The notes under the pieces are model-generated. The model was not told the origin of the DNA and ran no database searches. It saw only the letters and a list, made by a program, of their open reading frames with translations. The position numbers and the translations under genes were made by a program. Positions 5,525 to 5,526 of a stretch of 5,526 nt of DNA are shown in pieces. Each line of letters opens with the position of its first letter. Position 1 is the stretch's first letter. The DNA is taken from positions 1 through 5,526 of the forward strand of contig QHZM01000146.1 in NCBI GenBank assembly GCA_003224665.1. Reading direction: 5' to 3'. Source of the stretch: Acidobacteriota bacterium (GTDB lineage: Bacteria; Acidobacteriota; Terriglobia; UBA7540).

Positions 5525-5526
5525 CT

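Larger units (their letters stand above)
5410..5526. other. Non-coding tail of the window
   Basis: No coding frame is supported after the TAG at 5409. The segment holds a GC-rich inverted repeat (5424-5448), a TTGACA box (5480-5485) and a 7-bp inverted repeat (5506-5524). A further gene probably starts beyond the right edge. Confidence 0.5.

Overview
The window looks like part of a chromosome from a GC-rich Gram-negative bacterium, most likely an Acidobacteriota member. Three things point there: a CRTAC1-type (FG-GAP/VCBS plus ASPIC/UnbV) protein encoded just downstream of secreted TPR-repeat proteins, an arrangement typical of that phylum; a predicted outer-membrane beta-barrel with a cleavable signal peptide; and a Pro-rich, single-pass membrane protein. 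The taxonomic call is an inference from gene content, not from a marker gene.

Left arm, minus strand (about 3665 down to 1). One apparent operon reads leftward. It begins with a signal-peptide TPR protein (3665-2979). A second TPR reading frame (2969-1890) follows in the same phase, separated only by an amber codon and three sense codons. After a 78-bp gap with a strong Shine-Dalgarno comes a CRTAC1-family protein (from 1811), which runs off the left edge with 603 codons visible. The TPR periodicity continues across the amber codon, so the two TPR frames are best read as one ~590-residue TPR protein cut by a stop. All parts appear to be exported or envelope proteins: a TPR scaffold plus a Ca-binding-type FG-GAP protein. 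Their biochemical role is unknown.

Centre (3666-4104). A 439-bp divergent intergenic region separates the leftward operon from the rightward pair. It holds a possible near-leaderless promoter for the leftward genes, a short direct repeat, and a strong ribosome binding site for the rightward gene. No convincing full promoter is visible for the rightward gene.

Right arm, plus strand (4105-5409). A small outer-membrane beta-barrel protein (231 aa) is followed 12 bp later by an N-terminally anchored protein of unknown function (198 aa), probably co-transcribed.

Right edge (5410-5526). This non-coding segment has one GC-rich inverted repeat just after the stop codon. It also has a perfect TTGACA box followed by a perfect 7-bp inverted repeat, possibly the start of the control region of a gene beyond the window.

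No tRNA, rRNA, CRISPR array, transposase or attachment site was seen. The most noteworthy points are the amber-split TPR gene and the regulatory-looking right edge. I did not find clear evidence of a wholly new system.
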